Part shown: one piece after another, positions 1 to 8,473 of the stretch
Layout: every line of letters starts with the position of its first letter
Numbering within the stretch: position 1 is the stretch's first letter
DNA from: Secundilactobacillus similis DSM 23365 = JCM 2765
GTDB taxonomy: Bacteria > Bacillota > Bacilli > Lactobacillales > Lactobacillaceae
Direction: 5' to 3'
DNA length: 64,000 bases
Assembly: GCF_001311075.1 (NCBI RefSeq)
Contig: NZ_BBAD01000002.1
Location: 1 to 64,000 of the forward strand
Position numbers and translations under genes: made by a program
Notes under the pieces: generated by a model
Database searches by the model: none
Seen by the model: the letters and a program-made list of their open reading frames with translations, nothing else
What the model was told of the DNA's origin: nothing

Positions 1-10
1 AAACGACAGT

Positions 11-56
11 AAAAAAACCGCCATTCGCTTCCTTAACGGAAAGCGAATGGCGGTTT
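11..56 (-). terminator. Terminator of the trpDCFBA unit
   Basis: A 14-bp perfect stem (17-30 with 41-54) lies just after the trpA stop and is followed on the minus strand by a run of seven T (11-17). This is a standard intrinsic terminator closing the tryptophan operon. Confidence 0.9.
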
Positions 57-66
57 CAACAATCAG

Positions 67-845
67 CTACTTCGTAATCGCAGCTTTCATCTGTTGTGCA
101 TATTCAGTTAACTTAGCGGGTGCATCCGCACCATTTTCCGCCACGATGTTGACGCAGGCAGAACCGACGATGGCACCGTCAGCGATGCTGGTCATTTCGG
201 CAGCTTGTTCTGGGGTGTGGATCCCGAAGCCAATCGCGGTTGGGACGTCGGTGACGGCTTGATGCGGTCAATTAGGGAACCCAAGTCCTTGGCGAATTCA
301 CTCCGTTCGCCGGTAACGCCGAGGGAAGAAACCACGTAGATAAAGCCGGTAGCGGCCTTGGCGATTTTTTCGATTCGGTCAGCTGAAGTTGGGGTGATCA
401 GGGGAATCAAATCGATGTTGTGCTTTTCAGCGAATGGCACGATTTCACCACGTTCTTCGTATGGCATGTCAGGAATGACCAAACCGCGGATGTCGAGTTC
501 GTCACAGCGAGCAGTGAAGGCTTCGTAGCCGTATTGGAAGACGACGTTTAAGTAGGTCAAGAAGGCCAATGGCACGTCGGTTTGTTTCCGGATTTTGACT
601 ACGATATCAAACAAGGTATCCATTGGTAAGTCTGGATCAGCCTTTAACGCACGGATGTCAGCAGCTTGGATAACTGGACCATCGGCGACTGGATCTGAGA
701 ATGGCAGACCTAGTTCAACGATGTCGGCGCCACCCTTGGCGAGGGCGACCACGTTGTTGACCGTGCTGTCGAAGTCAGGATCGTTAGCGACAACGAATGG
801 AATGAAGGCTTTTTGGTTTGCGAAAACGGCTTTTAAATTACTCAT
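67..845 (-). CDS. trpA: Tryptophan synthase alpha chain (one-base frameshift)
   Basis: TrpA cleaves indole-3-glycerol phosphate to indole and glyceraldehyde-3-phosphate and passes indole to TrpB. Seen: N-terminus [14 protein letters not shown], the catalytic Asp in [15 protein letters not shown], and [12 protein letters not shown]. The start ATG overlaps the trpB stop by 8 bases. The frame breaks near 256-259 after SLIDRIK; adding one base in the GGC run restores [18 protein letters not shown], and the chain then ends ...KAAITK at a TAG at 67. The restored protein is 259 residues, normal for the family. I infer a sequence error, because the C-terminal part is fully conserved in the other frame; a real frameshift mutation is the alternative. 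Confidence 0.93.
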
Positions 846-2052
846 CAATATCGACTCCCTTGTATTTGGCGATTGAGGCAACGTCCTTGTCCCCACGGCC
901 GGAGAGGGTGCAGACAATGATTTGATCCTTACGCATCTTTGGTGCAATCTTTTGAACGTAGGCAACGGCGTGACAACTTTCGATTGCGGCGACGATCCCT
1001 TCGGTTTTAGCGATGTATTCAAATGCAGCGACGGCTTCATCATCGGTGATGCCGACATATTGGGCGCGGCCAGTCTTAGCTAAGTAGGCGTGTTCTGGAC
1101 CAACACCTGGGTAGTCCAACCCGGCTGAAATGGAGTAAACGGGGTTGATTTGACCGGTCTTGTTTTGCAGGAACATCGACTTCATACCGTGGAAAATACC
1201 GTCAGAACCACGTTCAACGGTGGCAGCGGTCAAGTTGGTTTCAACACCCTTCCCAGCAGCTTCGGCGCCAACAAGTTGAACACTTGGGTCGTCGATGTAG
1301 TTGGCGAAGGAACCGATGGCGTTTGACCCACCACCGACACAGGCAACGACCATGTCAGGCAATTGACCGGTTTTTTCCTGCAATTGAGCTTTTGATTCTT
1401 GGCTGATGATGCTTTGGAAATCGCGAACCATCAATGGGTATGGGTGAGGACCAGTTGCGGAACCCATGCAGTAGAACGTGTCGTCCACGCGTTTAGTCCA
1501 GTCTTGGAGTGCCGCGTTGATGGCATCCTTCAACACCATTGAACCGCTGGTAACGGGGTGCACCTTAGCGCCCAATAGTTCCATCCGGTAAACGTTCAAC
1601 TTTTGACGGTCGGTGTCTTCCTTACCCATGAAGACTTCACATTCCATACCAAAGTAAGCGGCGATGGTGGCAGTTGCGACCCCGTGTTGGCCAGCGCCAG
1701 TTTCGGCGATCAAACGGGTTTTACCCATGTGCTTAGCCAATAAAGCTTGGCCGATAACGTTGTTGATCTTGTGGGCCCCGGTGTGGTTCAAGTCTTCTCG
1801 TTTGAGGTAGATTTGAGCGCCGCCAAGGTCCTTGGTCATCCGTTCAGCGTAGTACAGTAATGATGGGCGGTTAGCATAGTCCACCAAAAGGTCGTGGAGT
1901 TCAGTTTTGAACTCAGGGTCGTTCTTGTAGTGGTCGTAAGCTTTGGCCATCCGGTCAAGTTCGTTCATCAAAGTTTCAGGAATGTATTGGCCCCCGTATT
2001 CGCCGTAGCGGCCAGAGGTGTTTTCGTTAAGGTTCAAATTGGTTTCGGTCAT
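838..2052 (-). CDS. trpB: Tryptophan synthase beta chain
   Basis: TrpB condenses indole and serine to tryptophan using PLP. The 404-residue frame is intact. Visible motifs are the PLP lysine in [14 protein letters not shown], the substrate loop ETGAGQHG, and the phosphate-binding glycine run [10 protein letters not shown]. The start is set by a GAAAGGAAG ribosome binding site upstream of ATG. It follows trpF and overlaps trpA by 8 bases, which suggests translational coupling of the two subunits of the complex. Confidence 0.98.
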   Translation of the reverse strand: MTETNLNLNENTSGRYGEYGGQYIPETLMNELDRMAKAYDHYKNDPEFKTELHDLLVDYANRPSLLYYAERMTKDLGGAQIYLKREDLNHTGAHKINNVIGQALLAKHMGKTRLIAETGAGQHGVATATIAAYFGMECEVFMGKEDTDRQKLNVYRMELLGAKVHPVTSGSMVLKDAINAALQDWTKRVDDTFYCMGSATGPHPYPLMVRDFQSIISQESKAQLQEKTGQLPDMVVACVGGGSNAIGSFANYIDDPSVQLVGAEAAGKGVETNLTAATVERGSDGIFHGMKSMFLQNKTGQINPVYSISAGLDYPGVGPEHAYLAKTGRAQYVGITDDEAVAAFEYIAKTEGIVAAIESCHAVAYVQKIAPKMRKDQIIVCTLSGRGDKDVASIAKYKGVDIDE

Positions 2053-2081
2053 GAGAAACTTCCTTTCAATATAAATACAAA

Positions 2082-2663
2082 TTAGTGGGTTGCATGGGCG
2101 GTTTTAACGATCGCCCGAATCTTGGCGGGGTCCTTTTGCCCATCGGTTTCAACGCCGCTGGACACGTCGACGACATCGGGGTGAACAACGTTGATGGCCT
2201 CGGCCACGTTAGCTGGCGTTAAGCCACCGGCCAAGATAAAGGGGTGGGACGCTTGTGGTACCCGGGACCAGTCGAGGGTGATCCCGGAACCGTTGCCGCT
2301 GTCTAACATCACGTAGTCGGCAGCGGTTGGCGTGATCGGTGCGTTTGGTTTAAAGACTTGAAACACCGTTGCGCCAGCGTCCTTTAACGTTTGAACCGTT
2401 GCTTCGGATTCGTGGCCGTGCAGTTGCACGATCGAGATGGCACCGCTGTTGAAGATGTGCAACATATTCTCTAGTGGCTCATCCACGAACACCCCCGCGG
2501 TTGGGATCGTTGGATCAATTAATTCGCGAAAGTGTAAGGCGGTCGCAAGTGAGAGTTGACGCCGACTTTTGGCAAATACGAAGCCTGCAAAATCCGGTTT
2601 CGCTTCATTAATAACTTGGGTATCTTGCTCACGCATCAACCCGCAGATTTTGATTTGCGTCAT
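2082..2663 (-). CDS. trpF: Phosphoribosylanthranilate isomerase
   Basis: TrpF performs the Amadori rearrangement of N-(5-phosphoribosyl)anthranilate to CdRP. The 193-residue frame is complete, begins [14 protein letters not shown] with the family's KICG motif and catalytic Cys, and contains [12 protein letters not shown] and, late, the phosphate-binding [11 protein letters not shown] and VDVSSGVE segments. It starts 12 bases after the trpC stop with a GGAG site. It is a separate polypeptide here, not fused to TrpC as in enteric bacteria. Confidence 0.97.
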   Translation of the reverse strand: MTQIKICGLMREQDTQVINEAKPDFAGFVFAKSRRQLSLATALHFRELIDPTIPTAGVFVDEPLENMLHIFNSGAISIVQLHGHESEATVQTLKDAGATVFQVFKPNAPITPTAADYVMLDSGNGSGITLDWSRVPQASHPFILAGGLTPANVAEAINVVHPDVVDVSSGVETDGQKDPAKIRAIVKTAHATH

Positions 2664-2675
2664 CTCATCACGCTC

Positions 2676-3451
2676 CTATCCGAGTAATTCTTTGATTTTG
2701 GCGGCTTTATCAGGGGCCGTCATTAAGGCTTCACCAATCAGGATACCGTTGACGTGGTTGGCTTCTAAGACCTGAACGTCTGCCCGGGTGTGAATGCCGC
2801 TTTCAGCGATGAAGGCGATGTTTTCAGGAACCAGTTGGCGTAACCGTTCACTGTTGTCTAAGGCAACGGTAAAGTTCTTGAGGTTGCGGTTGTTGACGCC
2901 GATCATCTTGGCACCGACAGCGATGGCCGTTTTGATTTCATCCTCATCGTGGGCTTCCACGATGGCGGCTAATCCAAGTTGGTGAGCGAGTTTCAAGTAA
3001 TCGTTCAATTGTTGCTCGCTTAGAATCGCCACGATCAGTAACACGATGCTGGCACCGGCAGCTTTAGCTTGGTACAGCATGTAAGGATCGATGACGAAAT
3101 CCTTGCGGAGGACCGGCACGCTGACTTCACTCGCGATTTCTTGCAAATAGTGAATGTCGCCCTTAAAGTAGTCGGGTTCGGTCAAAACTGAAATGGCACT
3201 AACGCCGTTTTGATCGTAATCCTTCGCGATATCCAAGTAGGGAAAGTCAGCGGCAATCAATCCTTTAGACGGAGACGCCTTTTTAACTTCGCCAATCAGG
3301 TGAATGCCAGGAGCGGTGAAGCGGTCGTAGACCTGTTGCGGATCTTGGTAGGGACGTTATCAGCCCGCTTTACCATTTCAGCCAATGGGACGGCTGCTTG
3401 TTCAGTTGTTAAGCGGCGCTGGGTCGCTGCCACGAGATCATCTAAAATCAT
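2676..3451 (-). CDS. trpC: Indole-3-glycerol phosphate synthase (one-base frameshift)
   Basis: TrpC closes the indole ring of CdRP. Seen: [14 protein letters not shown] at the start, then after one missing base near 3349-3354 the chain continues through [20 protein letters not shown] (substrate lysine and SPSKG loop), [24 protein letters not shown] and AESGI. The restored length is 258 residues, normal for the family. Its ATG overlaps the trpD TGA as ATGA, so the two are translationally coupled. The break is probably an error in a C run, as both halves are well conserved. Confidence 0.94.
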
Positions 3452-4475
3452 GCAACTTGGTCTCCCTTCGTTAAAGCAATTAATTCGTTTAATTTCGTTT
3501 GCGCCTTACCACTATCGATCATGTCAGCAGCTTGTTGAACGGCGGCTTCAATGGAGAGTTCTGGATGAGCGGTGTAGAGGCTAAGCCGGCGTTTAAGAGC
3601 ACGATGTCGCGCTTAGGGCCCTTCTTACCAGCTAAGATATCGCGGGTGATTTGAGCATTGTCAGCAGGGGTGCCACCAACGATGTCGGCTTTAGCAGCCC
3701 GGGTTAAACCAAATTGTTCTGGCGTGATTTCGTAACTCTTGAAGTCATCGCCGCGAACTTCAACGACTTTGGTTGGCGCTGAGATGGAAGCTTCATCTAA
3801 GCCGTCGGTACCGTGAATGACCAAGGCATTTTTAACGCCTAATTCGTGTAACACGTGCGCCATTGGTTCAAGTAGGGCGTCATCGTAAACGCCCAAGAGT
3901 TGCATGCCGGCGTGGGCTGGATTGGCCAAAGGGCCTAAGACGTTGAAAATCGTCCGGATACCCAAGGTCTTACGAACTGGGGCAACGAAGCGCATGGCTT
4001 GGTGATACTCTTGCGCGAATAAGAAGCAGATACCGATTTGGTTAAGAATGGCTTCGCTGGTTTCTGGGGTAACGTTGATGTTAACACCTAAGGCTTCAAG
4101 AACATCAGCGGCACCACTCTTTGAAGAAGCGGCCCGGTTACCGTGCTTTGCAACTGGGGTGCCAGCAGCGGCAACGACCAATGAAGACGTGGTTGAAATG
4201 TTGAATGAGTTGGCATGGTCACCACCAGTCCCAACGATTTCAAGCACCGGTTCGCCGGCCTTAAAGGTTAAAGCATGGTCGCGCATGGCGTCAGCGGCGC
4301 CGGCAATTTCGGCAACCGTTTCGTGCTTCACGGTCAAGGCAGTGAGTAAACTTGAGATTTGAATGTCAGTGGCTTTGCCTTCCATGATGGCGTTCATCAC
4401 GTCGTTCATTTCAGCGAAAGTTAAGTCGGTCCGGTCTGCTACTTTAGCGATTGCAGTTTCAATAGTCATAGTCAT
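3448..4475 (-). CDS. trpD: Anthranilate phosphoribosyltransferase (one-base frameshift)
   Basis: TrpD transfers phosphoribose from PRPP to anthranilate. Motifs seen: [15 protein letters not shown] (PRPP-binding glycine loop), [12 protein letters not shown], and [12 protein letters not shown]. One C/G is missing near 3579-3581; with it the C-terminus reads [16 protein letters not shown] and ends in a TGA overlapping trpC. The restored length is 342 residues. The ATG at 4475 is placed by a GGAGGAA site that is partly within an 8-bp stem (see the hairpin at 4487-4537). It is the first gene of the second trp unit, behind its own promoter and T-box. Confidence 0.95.
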
Positions 4476-4563
4476 GGGTAATTCCTCCAGTTAGTTGGTT
4501 GTATGTGGGTGTCGGTAATTGAGATGCTGCTAACTGGTTTTGCCATCGAATGTTGTTTGTCAT
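4459..4563 (-). CDS. Short Trp-codon leader ORF between T-box and trpD
   Basis: A 34-codon frame starting [14 protein letters not shown] lies directly after the T-box terminator, with an AAGGGAG site in front of its ATG. Its single Trp codon is codon 7 (4543-4545). The frame runs through the trpD ribosome binding site and stops 17 bases inside trpD. The corresponding place before trpE has a five-residue frame MFNRW with the same CGA-TGG pair, there followed by TAA where this copy has CAA. I infer a regulatory leader whose stop codon was lost by one transition. It could instead be a chance frame, but the ribosome binding site and the parallel with trpE argue against that. Confidence 0.6.
   Translation of the reverse strand: MTNNIRWQNQLAASQLPTPTYNQLTGGITHDYDY
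4487..4537 (-). promoter_or_regulatory. Hairpin partly masking the trpD ribosome binding site
   Basis: CCAGTTAG (4537-4530), beginning 5 bases after the leader Trp codon, is perfectly complementary to CTAACTGG (4494-4487), which overlaps the GGAGG of trpD. A ribosome waiting at the Trp codon would cover the upstream arm. The equivalent hairpin before trpE has unrelated sequence but the same 5-base spacing. Confidence 0.6.
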
Positions 4564-4585
4564 AATTTAAGATCTCCCTTGGAAT

Positions 4586-4893
4586 AGAAAAATCCGCCCA
4601 TAACAATCACGCAATATGCGCTTTGTTAAGGACGGATATTAATTCCGCGGTGCCACCTTAATTTGATGCAGGGACTGCTCCCTCGCATCACCCTTAGCGA
4701 GATGCGTATTCACATCTCCGACAACTGACGTATGTCTGTACGTTTCCCCGTACTCAATCGGTCTTTCAGGGGAACCCTCTGTGGTCCATTTAACTGCCTG
4801 CGTTCGGTCGTACTCTCAGCAACGACGACTCTCTTTACGTGCACAACAATCTTGATCTCCACATCATAGGTTTATATGGACGAATTTATTTGA
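4586..4893 (-). promoter_or_regulatory. Tryptophan T-box leader of trpDCFBA
   Basis: Read on the minus strand it carries the T-box signature AAGGTGGCACCGCG (complement of 4645-4660), a long Stem I region, and a specifier TGG (4786-4788) followed by ACC as expected for Trp. The terminator pairs ATCCGTCCTTAACAA with TTGTTATGGGCGGAT followed by TTTTT (4586-4640). By family knowledge, uncharged tRNA-Trp binds and stabilises the antiterminator. It is closely similar to the T-box before trpE, so one probably arose by duplication of the other. Confidence 0.93.
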
Positions 4894-4901
4894 TTGGCAC
4901 T

Positions 4902-4930
4902 AGATTAAAGCTTTATGAGAGTATTGTCAA
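4902..4930 (-). promoter_or_regulatory. Promoter of trpDCFBA
   Basis: TTGACA (complement of 4925-4930), a 17-base spacer and TAATCT (complement of 4902-4907) lie between trpG and the second T-box. A consensus promoter here means trpDCFBA is a separate unit and not only read-through from trpEG. Confidence 0.85.
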
Positions 4931-4960
4931 CACTTTTCCTCAAACTTTTTAATGGTCTAG

Positions 4961-5560
4961 TTAGTTAATCGTTGATGTTGCGCGGATTTTAGCCAAATAA
5001 TTTTTAATGATCTGGGCACCAACTGCACCATCAGTCATGATGGATTCGGGATGGAATTGGACGCCGTAGACTTGATTGGCTTCATCGGCGATTCCCTGAA
5101 TCGTGCCATCGTCCGCAGTGGCGGTGATGGCTAAGTTGGCAGGCATGGTTTCTGGATCGATTACCAATGAGTGATAACGGGCAGCTTCAAACTGATTAGG
5201 GCAGTTCGCAAACAGGGTGGTTGGTGTTTGACGCGTCATCAGGGATGGCTTGCCGTGCATCAGTTGTGGCGCGTGGATCACCTTTGCGCCATAAGCTTCG
5301 CCGATAGCTTGGTGGCCAAGGCAGACGCCTAAAATTGGGACTTTGCCTAAGAAGGCATCTAAAATCGCTGGCATATTACCTGCATTTTCTGGACGACCAG
5401 GACCAGGGGAGAGGATGATGCCACTCGGGTGCTTAGCCAGTAGTTCGTCAGCAGTCAGTTCATCGTTTTTGACGACGGTGATGGGTTCCTCACTCAAGTT
5501 ACCGATCAGTTGGTACAGGTTGTAAGTGAAACTATCGTAATTATCAATTAGATAAAGCAT
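4961..5560 (-). CDS. trpG: Anthranilate synthase glutamine amidotransferase subunit
   Basis: TrpG releases ammonia from glutamine for TrpE. The 199-residue frame is complete: MLYLIDNYDSFTYNLYQ, the oxyanion region ILSPGPGRPENAG, the nucleophile cysteine in ILGVCLGHQAIGEAYG, and the His-Glu pair in YGVQFHPESIMT. The start follows an AAGGAGGAG site and overlaps the trpE end by 17 bases. It is a stand-alone amidotransferase, and may also serve folate synthesis as in other Firmicutes, though no pab gene is near. Confidence 0.97.
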   Translation of the reverse strand: MLYLIDNYDSFTYNLYQLIGNLSEEPITVVKNDELTADELLAKHPSGIILSPGPGRPENAGNMPAILDAFLGKVPILGVCLGHQAIGEAYGAKVIHAPQLMHGKPSLMTRQTPTTLFANCPNQFEAARYHSLVIDPETMPANLAITATADDGTIQGIADEANQVYGVQFHPESIMTDGAVGAQIIKNYLAKIRATSTIN

Positions 5561-7019
5561 GGGCGACTCCTCCTTGATCAGCGGTGTTAATGGCGTTTAC
5601 CACGGCGCGCGCTTTGTTGTTGAATTCTTGATATTCGTATTTGGCAACACTGTCGGCAACGATACCGGCACCGGAGTGGACGACGATGTGGTCGCCCTTG
5701 CGGTAGGTGAGACGGATGCCGATGCAGAGGTCCAGATCACCACTGAAGTCGAGGTACCCGAGGCAGCCACCGTAGACGCCACGTTTGCGGTTTTCCAGTT
5801 GGCTAATGATCTGCATGGCGGAAATCTTGGGTGCGCCTGAGAGCGTGCCGGCTGGTAAAACGGCGTTTACAACGTCGATTGCGGAGGCTTTCGGATTGGC
5901 TGTACTTTCAACGGTGGAACCGAGGTGCATGACGTTGACGAATTTGAGTAAGTTGCGGGTCTTCGTGACGTTCACGGAACCGAACTTGCTGACCATCCCG
6001 AGGTCATTACGGCCAAGGTCGATCAACATGTTGTGTTCCGACTTTTCCTTTTCGCTGGTCTGCAGTTCGTGCGCAAACTTAGCGTCTTCTTCGGGTGTCT
6101 TGCCCCGACGTCGAGTCCCGGCTAGTGGGTAAGTGAAGAGGGTTTCGCCGCGCTTCGTGATCAGCGTTTCGGGTGAAGCACCTAGGGTTTCAAAGTCACG
6201 GTGGTGGAAGTAGAACTGGTAAGGCGATGGACTGTCATGGAACAGCGTTGGCGCCGCACCCAGCAATGATCCGCTCATGGTTGCTTGTTGCGGATTGGAG
6301 AAAATCAGTTGGAAAATGTCACCGTCCACAATGTGTTGTTGGGCCTTAGCGACTTTTTCGGAAAATTCACTCAGGCTAAATTGAAAGTGGAATGGGGCAG
6401 TTAGTGCGAAATGTGGCAACGACTTTGGGGTCAACGTTGTGATGAGCGTTTGAAGCCGTTTGAGGGCGGCCATGGTGTCATCGTAAACGTTAGCGAGGTC
6501 TTCGGTTGCCACAATTTGGCTGAGGGTAACTTCGTGGCGCTTGTGGTTGTAGGCAATTACCCGGTCAACGAGTAGTAAGTCAGCGTCATCGAGGCCCATT
6601 GGGTCGGTAACGGCTTGCTTGAGCGCTGTTGTAGCGTATTTGGCGTAGTCGTAACTGAAGTAACCAATCAAGCCACCGGTAAATGGCGGGAGTTCGGGCA
6701 GTCGGGGCGTCCGGTGCTTAGCGAGAATGTCCTCCAAGATGGGTTTGAGTTCAGCGTCTGTTACCGTTTCATTACCGTTTTGATCGGTTTGGGTCAACAC
6801 GTGGTCGCGGTAGGTGTAGGTTTGTTTTGGTGCCAGGCCGATGAAGGTGTAGCCATCTTCAGTTTCCTTGGGTTTACCGGTTAGGAGAAAGCCGGGTTCG
6901 TTAGCAGCTTTCAACGCGTTAAAAATGGTGACGGGATCAAAATCAGTCATCTCGAACTGAAGGGTTACGGGAACGGCTGGGTAGCCTTTACTTTGTTGTG
7001 TTAATGTTTCAATTGTCAT
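5544..7019 (-). CDS. trpE: Anthranilate synthase component I
   Basis: TrpE makes anthranilate from chorismate and ammonia. The 491-residue frame contains the chorismate-binding core: FSNPQQ, LGASPETLI, PLAGTRRRGKT, NMLIDLGRNDLG and LPAGTLSGAPKISAMQII. I place the start at the ATG at 7019 behind GAGGTGATTG; an ATG ten codons upstream has no good site. Where feedback-sensitive TrpE proteins have LLES for tryptophan binding, this one reads LLTG (residues 45-48), so inhibition by tryptophan may be changed. It overlaps trpG by 17 bases. Confidence 0.96.
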   Translation of the reverse strand: MTIETLTQQSKGYPAVPVTLQFEMTDFDPVTIFNALKAANEPGFLLTGKPKETEDGYTFIGLAPKQTYTYRDHVLTQTDQNGNETVTDAELKPILEDILAKHRTPRLPELPPFTGGLIGYFSYDYAKYATTALKQAVTDPMGLDDADLLLVDRVIAYNHKRHEVTLSQIVATEDLANVYDDTMAALKRLQTLITTLTPKSLPHFALTAPFHFQFSLSEFSEKVAKAQQHIVDGDIFQLIFSNPQQATMSGSLLGAAPTLFHDSPSPYQFYFHHRDFETLGASPETLITKRGETLFTYPLAGTRRRGKTPEEDAKFAHELQTSEKEKSEHNMLIDLGRNDLGMVSKFGSVNVTKTRNLLKFVNVMHLGSTVESTANPKASAIDVVNAVLPAGTLSGAPKISAMQIISQLENRKRGVYGGCLGYLDFSGDLDLCIGIRLTYRKGDHIVVHSGAGIVADSVAKYEYQEFNNKARAVVNAINTADQGGVAHALSN

Positions 7020-7021
7020 AT

Positions 7022-7066
7022 CAATCACCTCGTATAGTTTGTGGGTCAAATGCGATTTAGTGATTG
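7022..7066 (-). promoter_or_regulatory. Hairpin partly masking the trpE ribosome binding site
   Basis: CAATCAC (7066-7060) pairs with GTGATTG (7028-7022), with one extra G-U pair (7059 with 7029). The downstream arm is part of the trpE site GAGGTGATTG. The upstream arm begins 5 bases after the Trp codon of the MFNRW leader, so a ribosome paused there would keep the hairpin open. Confidence 0.6.
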
Positions 7067-7068
7067 CG

Positions 7069-7086
7069 TTACCATCGGTTAAACAT
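7069..7086 (-). CDS. Five-residue Trp leader peptide before trpE
   Basis: ATG TTT AAC CGA TGG TAA encodes MFNRW. It is preceded by a strong AAGGGGGAA ribosome binding site (7092-7100) and sits just after the T-box terminator, so it is transcribed only when the T-box allows read-through. The Trp codon is directly followed by the stop. The design resembles the rtpLP leader of the Bacillus at operon, where ribosome pausing at Trp codons controls translation of the next gene. The function is inferred. Confidence 0.6.
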   Translation of the reverse strand: MFNRW

Positions 7087-7106
7087 GTGAATTTCCCCCT
7101 TGAACT

Positions 7107-7405
7107 AAAAAACTATCCGCCCATAACAACGCAATGACTGCTTTGTTATAAGGACGGATAGTTTTTTATTCCGCGGTGCCACCTTACTTTGACGGGAAGA
7201 TTCCCGTCACCCTTAGCGAAGTGCGTGTTCACACTTCCGGCAACTGACGTATGCCAACACGTTTTCCCCTACTTGTTTCAGGGAAACCCTCTGTGGTCCA
7301 TTTAACTGCCTGCGTTCGGTCGTACTCTCAGCAACGACGACTCTCTTTACGTGCACAACAATCTTGATCTCCACATCATCGGTTTTTATGGACGGTATTT
7401 AATTG
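7107..7405 (-). promoter_or_regulatory. Tryptophan T-box leader of trpEG
   Basis: The minus strand shows AAGGTGGCACCGCG (complement of 7171-7186), specifier TGG (7298-7300) followed by ACC, and a terminator in which AAAACTATCCGTCC pairs with GGGCGGATAGTTTT followed by T (7107-7166). Stem I is nearly identical to that of the trpD T-box. Uncharged tRNA-Trp should switch on trpEG. Confidence 0.94.
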
Positions 7406-7411
7406 GTGCTT

Positions 7412-7440
7412 AGAATACCCGGATGGGGAAAACTTGTCAA
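7412..7440 (-). promoter_or_regulatory. Promoter of trpEG
   Basis: TTGACA (complement of 7435-7440), 17-base spacer, TATTCT (complement of 7412-7417), immediately upstream of the first T-box. Confidence 0.85.
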
Positions 7441-7541
7441 GCAGGTTGTTACAGAGACAGCGACCAGTTTTGGGACGTCTTGTAGAAGAAAAAAATTTTA
7501 AAAATTAGTGAAATTCATGCTTAAAGCAAATCGCTAGAACG

Positions 7542-8450
7542 CTAGTTAGTTGAGTTGACCCAGTCTCGAATAAGCTGACCATGCCAAGTCCGACTACTAA
7601 AATCTTGATAAATTGCTTGGTTAAAGCAGGTTAACAGCTCAGCCTCCGTCAGTTCGCGATCCAAAGTGATTCGCTGGTGATCCGCGCGAACGATAACGTT
7701 GCTGAGGAGTTCAAGCAGTAGGAATCGAGAGCCAATCAAGACGCTAGGATCAAGCACTTGAACCTCAGTTGATTGACCATCGGTTAGAATAATCGGCGTT
7801 AGTTCAGGCTTATCCAGGAGATACAGCGTGTTTGGCTGACAGTCTTCAAATGGATACGCTTGGAGTTGATGATTGCCACTGATGATGGCGACTTGTTGGA
7901 GGTTGAATTGGTCGAGCAGGAATTGGTAAACGTGTTGCCAAGTAGTGAGGGAATCGTTGCTTGGGGTGAGTTGTTTGACGGTGAGTCCCCAATCGGCAGC
8001 ATTGGTAGCTAGTTCTGGTTGGCTGCCTAGTTGAAGGATGAACGGACTGGTGCCGGAGTAGGTGTGGCGTGGTCGATCATATAGTGGTGCGGGGGCAAGC
8101 GGTAAGTCAAAAATGGGATCAATATAGGTGAAATTAACCAGCCGTTGGGAACGGTCGGTAATGTAAAGATACTGGTCGCGGTCCACGATTTCGGGTGGCG
8201 TAAACGTCATGTAAACTTTCCCGGCGTCATCGCTGAGCTCAAGTACCTGACGTTGTTCGTCAAACGCCCACTGGGTAAACTGAGGGTTGAATTTCATATT
8301 CGTTGGAAAATCAAAGCCGCCATCGGAACGAAAAATTAAGATCAATTCCCCGCCATCGTGACCCATTGCGATACTCTTCCAGAAATTGGTTTTGGCCTCT
8401 AATCGCCAACGTTTATGAATGATGAGTTGTTTAAAATCATTAGTTTTCAA
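7542..8450 (-). CDS. Glycosyltransferase-like protein, probably degenerate, with N-terminal domain
   Basis: 302 residues from a TTG start placed by a TTGGAGG site. The second half resembles the product of the neighbouring gene at 8474: compare AIISGNHQLQAYPFEDCQPN here with FFVDLTDVQMRNYPFDHLQP there, and near the ends IYQDFSSRTWHGQLIRDW with AYHDFSDCLVHGRLVASR. The acidic D-x-x-D stretch of the neighbour (VDLTD) is absent here (ISGNH), so catalysis is doubtful. The first ~110 residues (SIAMGHDGGELILIFRSDGG, then a Phe/Tyr-rich stretch) form an extra domain I do not recognise. The two genes are 23 bases apart and probably cotranscribed. Role unknown. Confidence 0.75.
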   Translation of the reverse strand: MKTNDFKQLIIHKRWRLEAKTNFWKSIAMGHDGGELILIFRSDGGFDFPTNMKFNPQFTQWAFDEQRQVLELSDDAGKVYMTFTPPEIVDRDQYLYITDRSQRLVNFTYIDPIFDLPLAPAPLYDRPRHTYSGTSPFILQLGSQPELATNAADWGLTVKQLTPSNDSLTTWQHVYQFLLDQFNLQQVAIISGNHQLQAYPFEDCQPNTLYLLDKPELTPIILTDGQSTEVQVLDPSVLIGSRFLLLELLSNVIVRADHQRITLDRELTEAELLTCFNQAIYQDFSSRTWHGQLIRDWVNSTN

Positions 8451-8473
8451 ATCAAATAACCTCCAATCTGACG

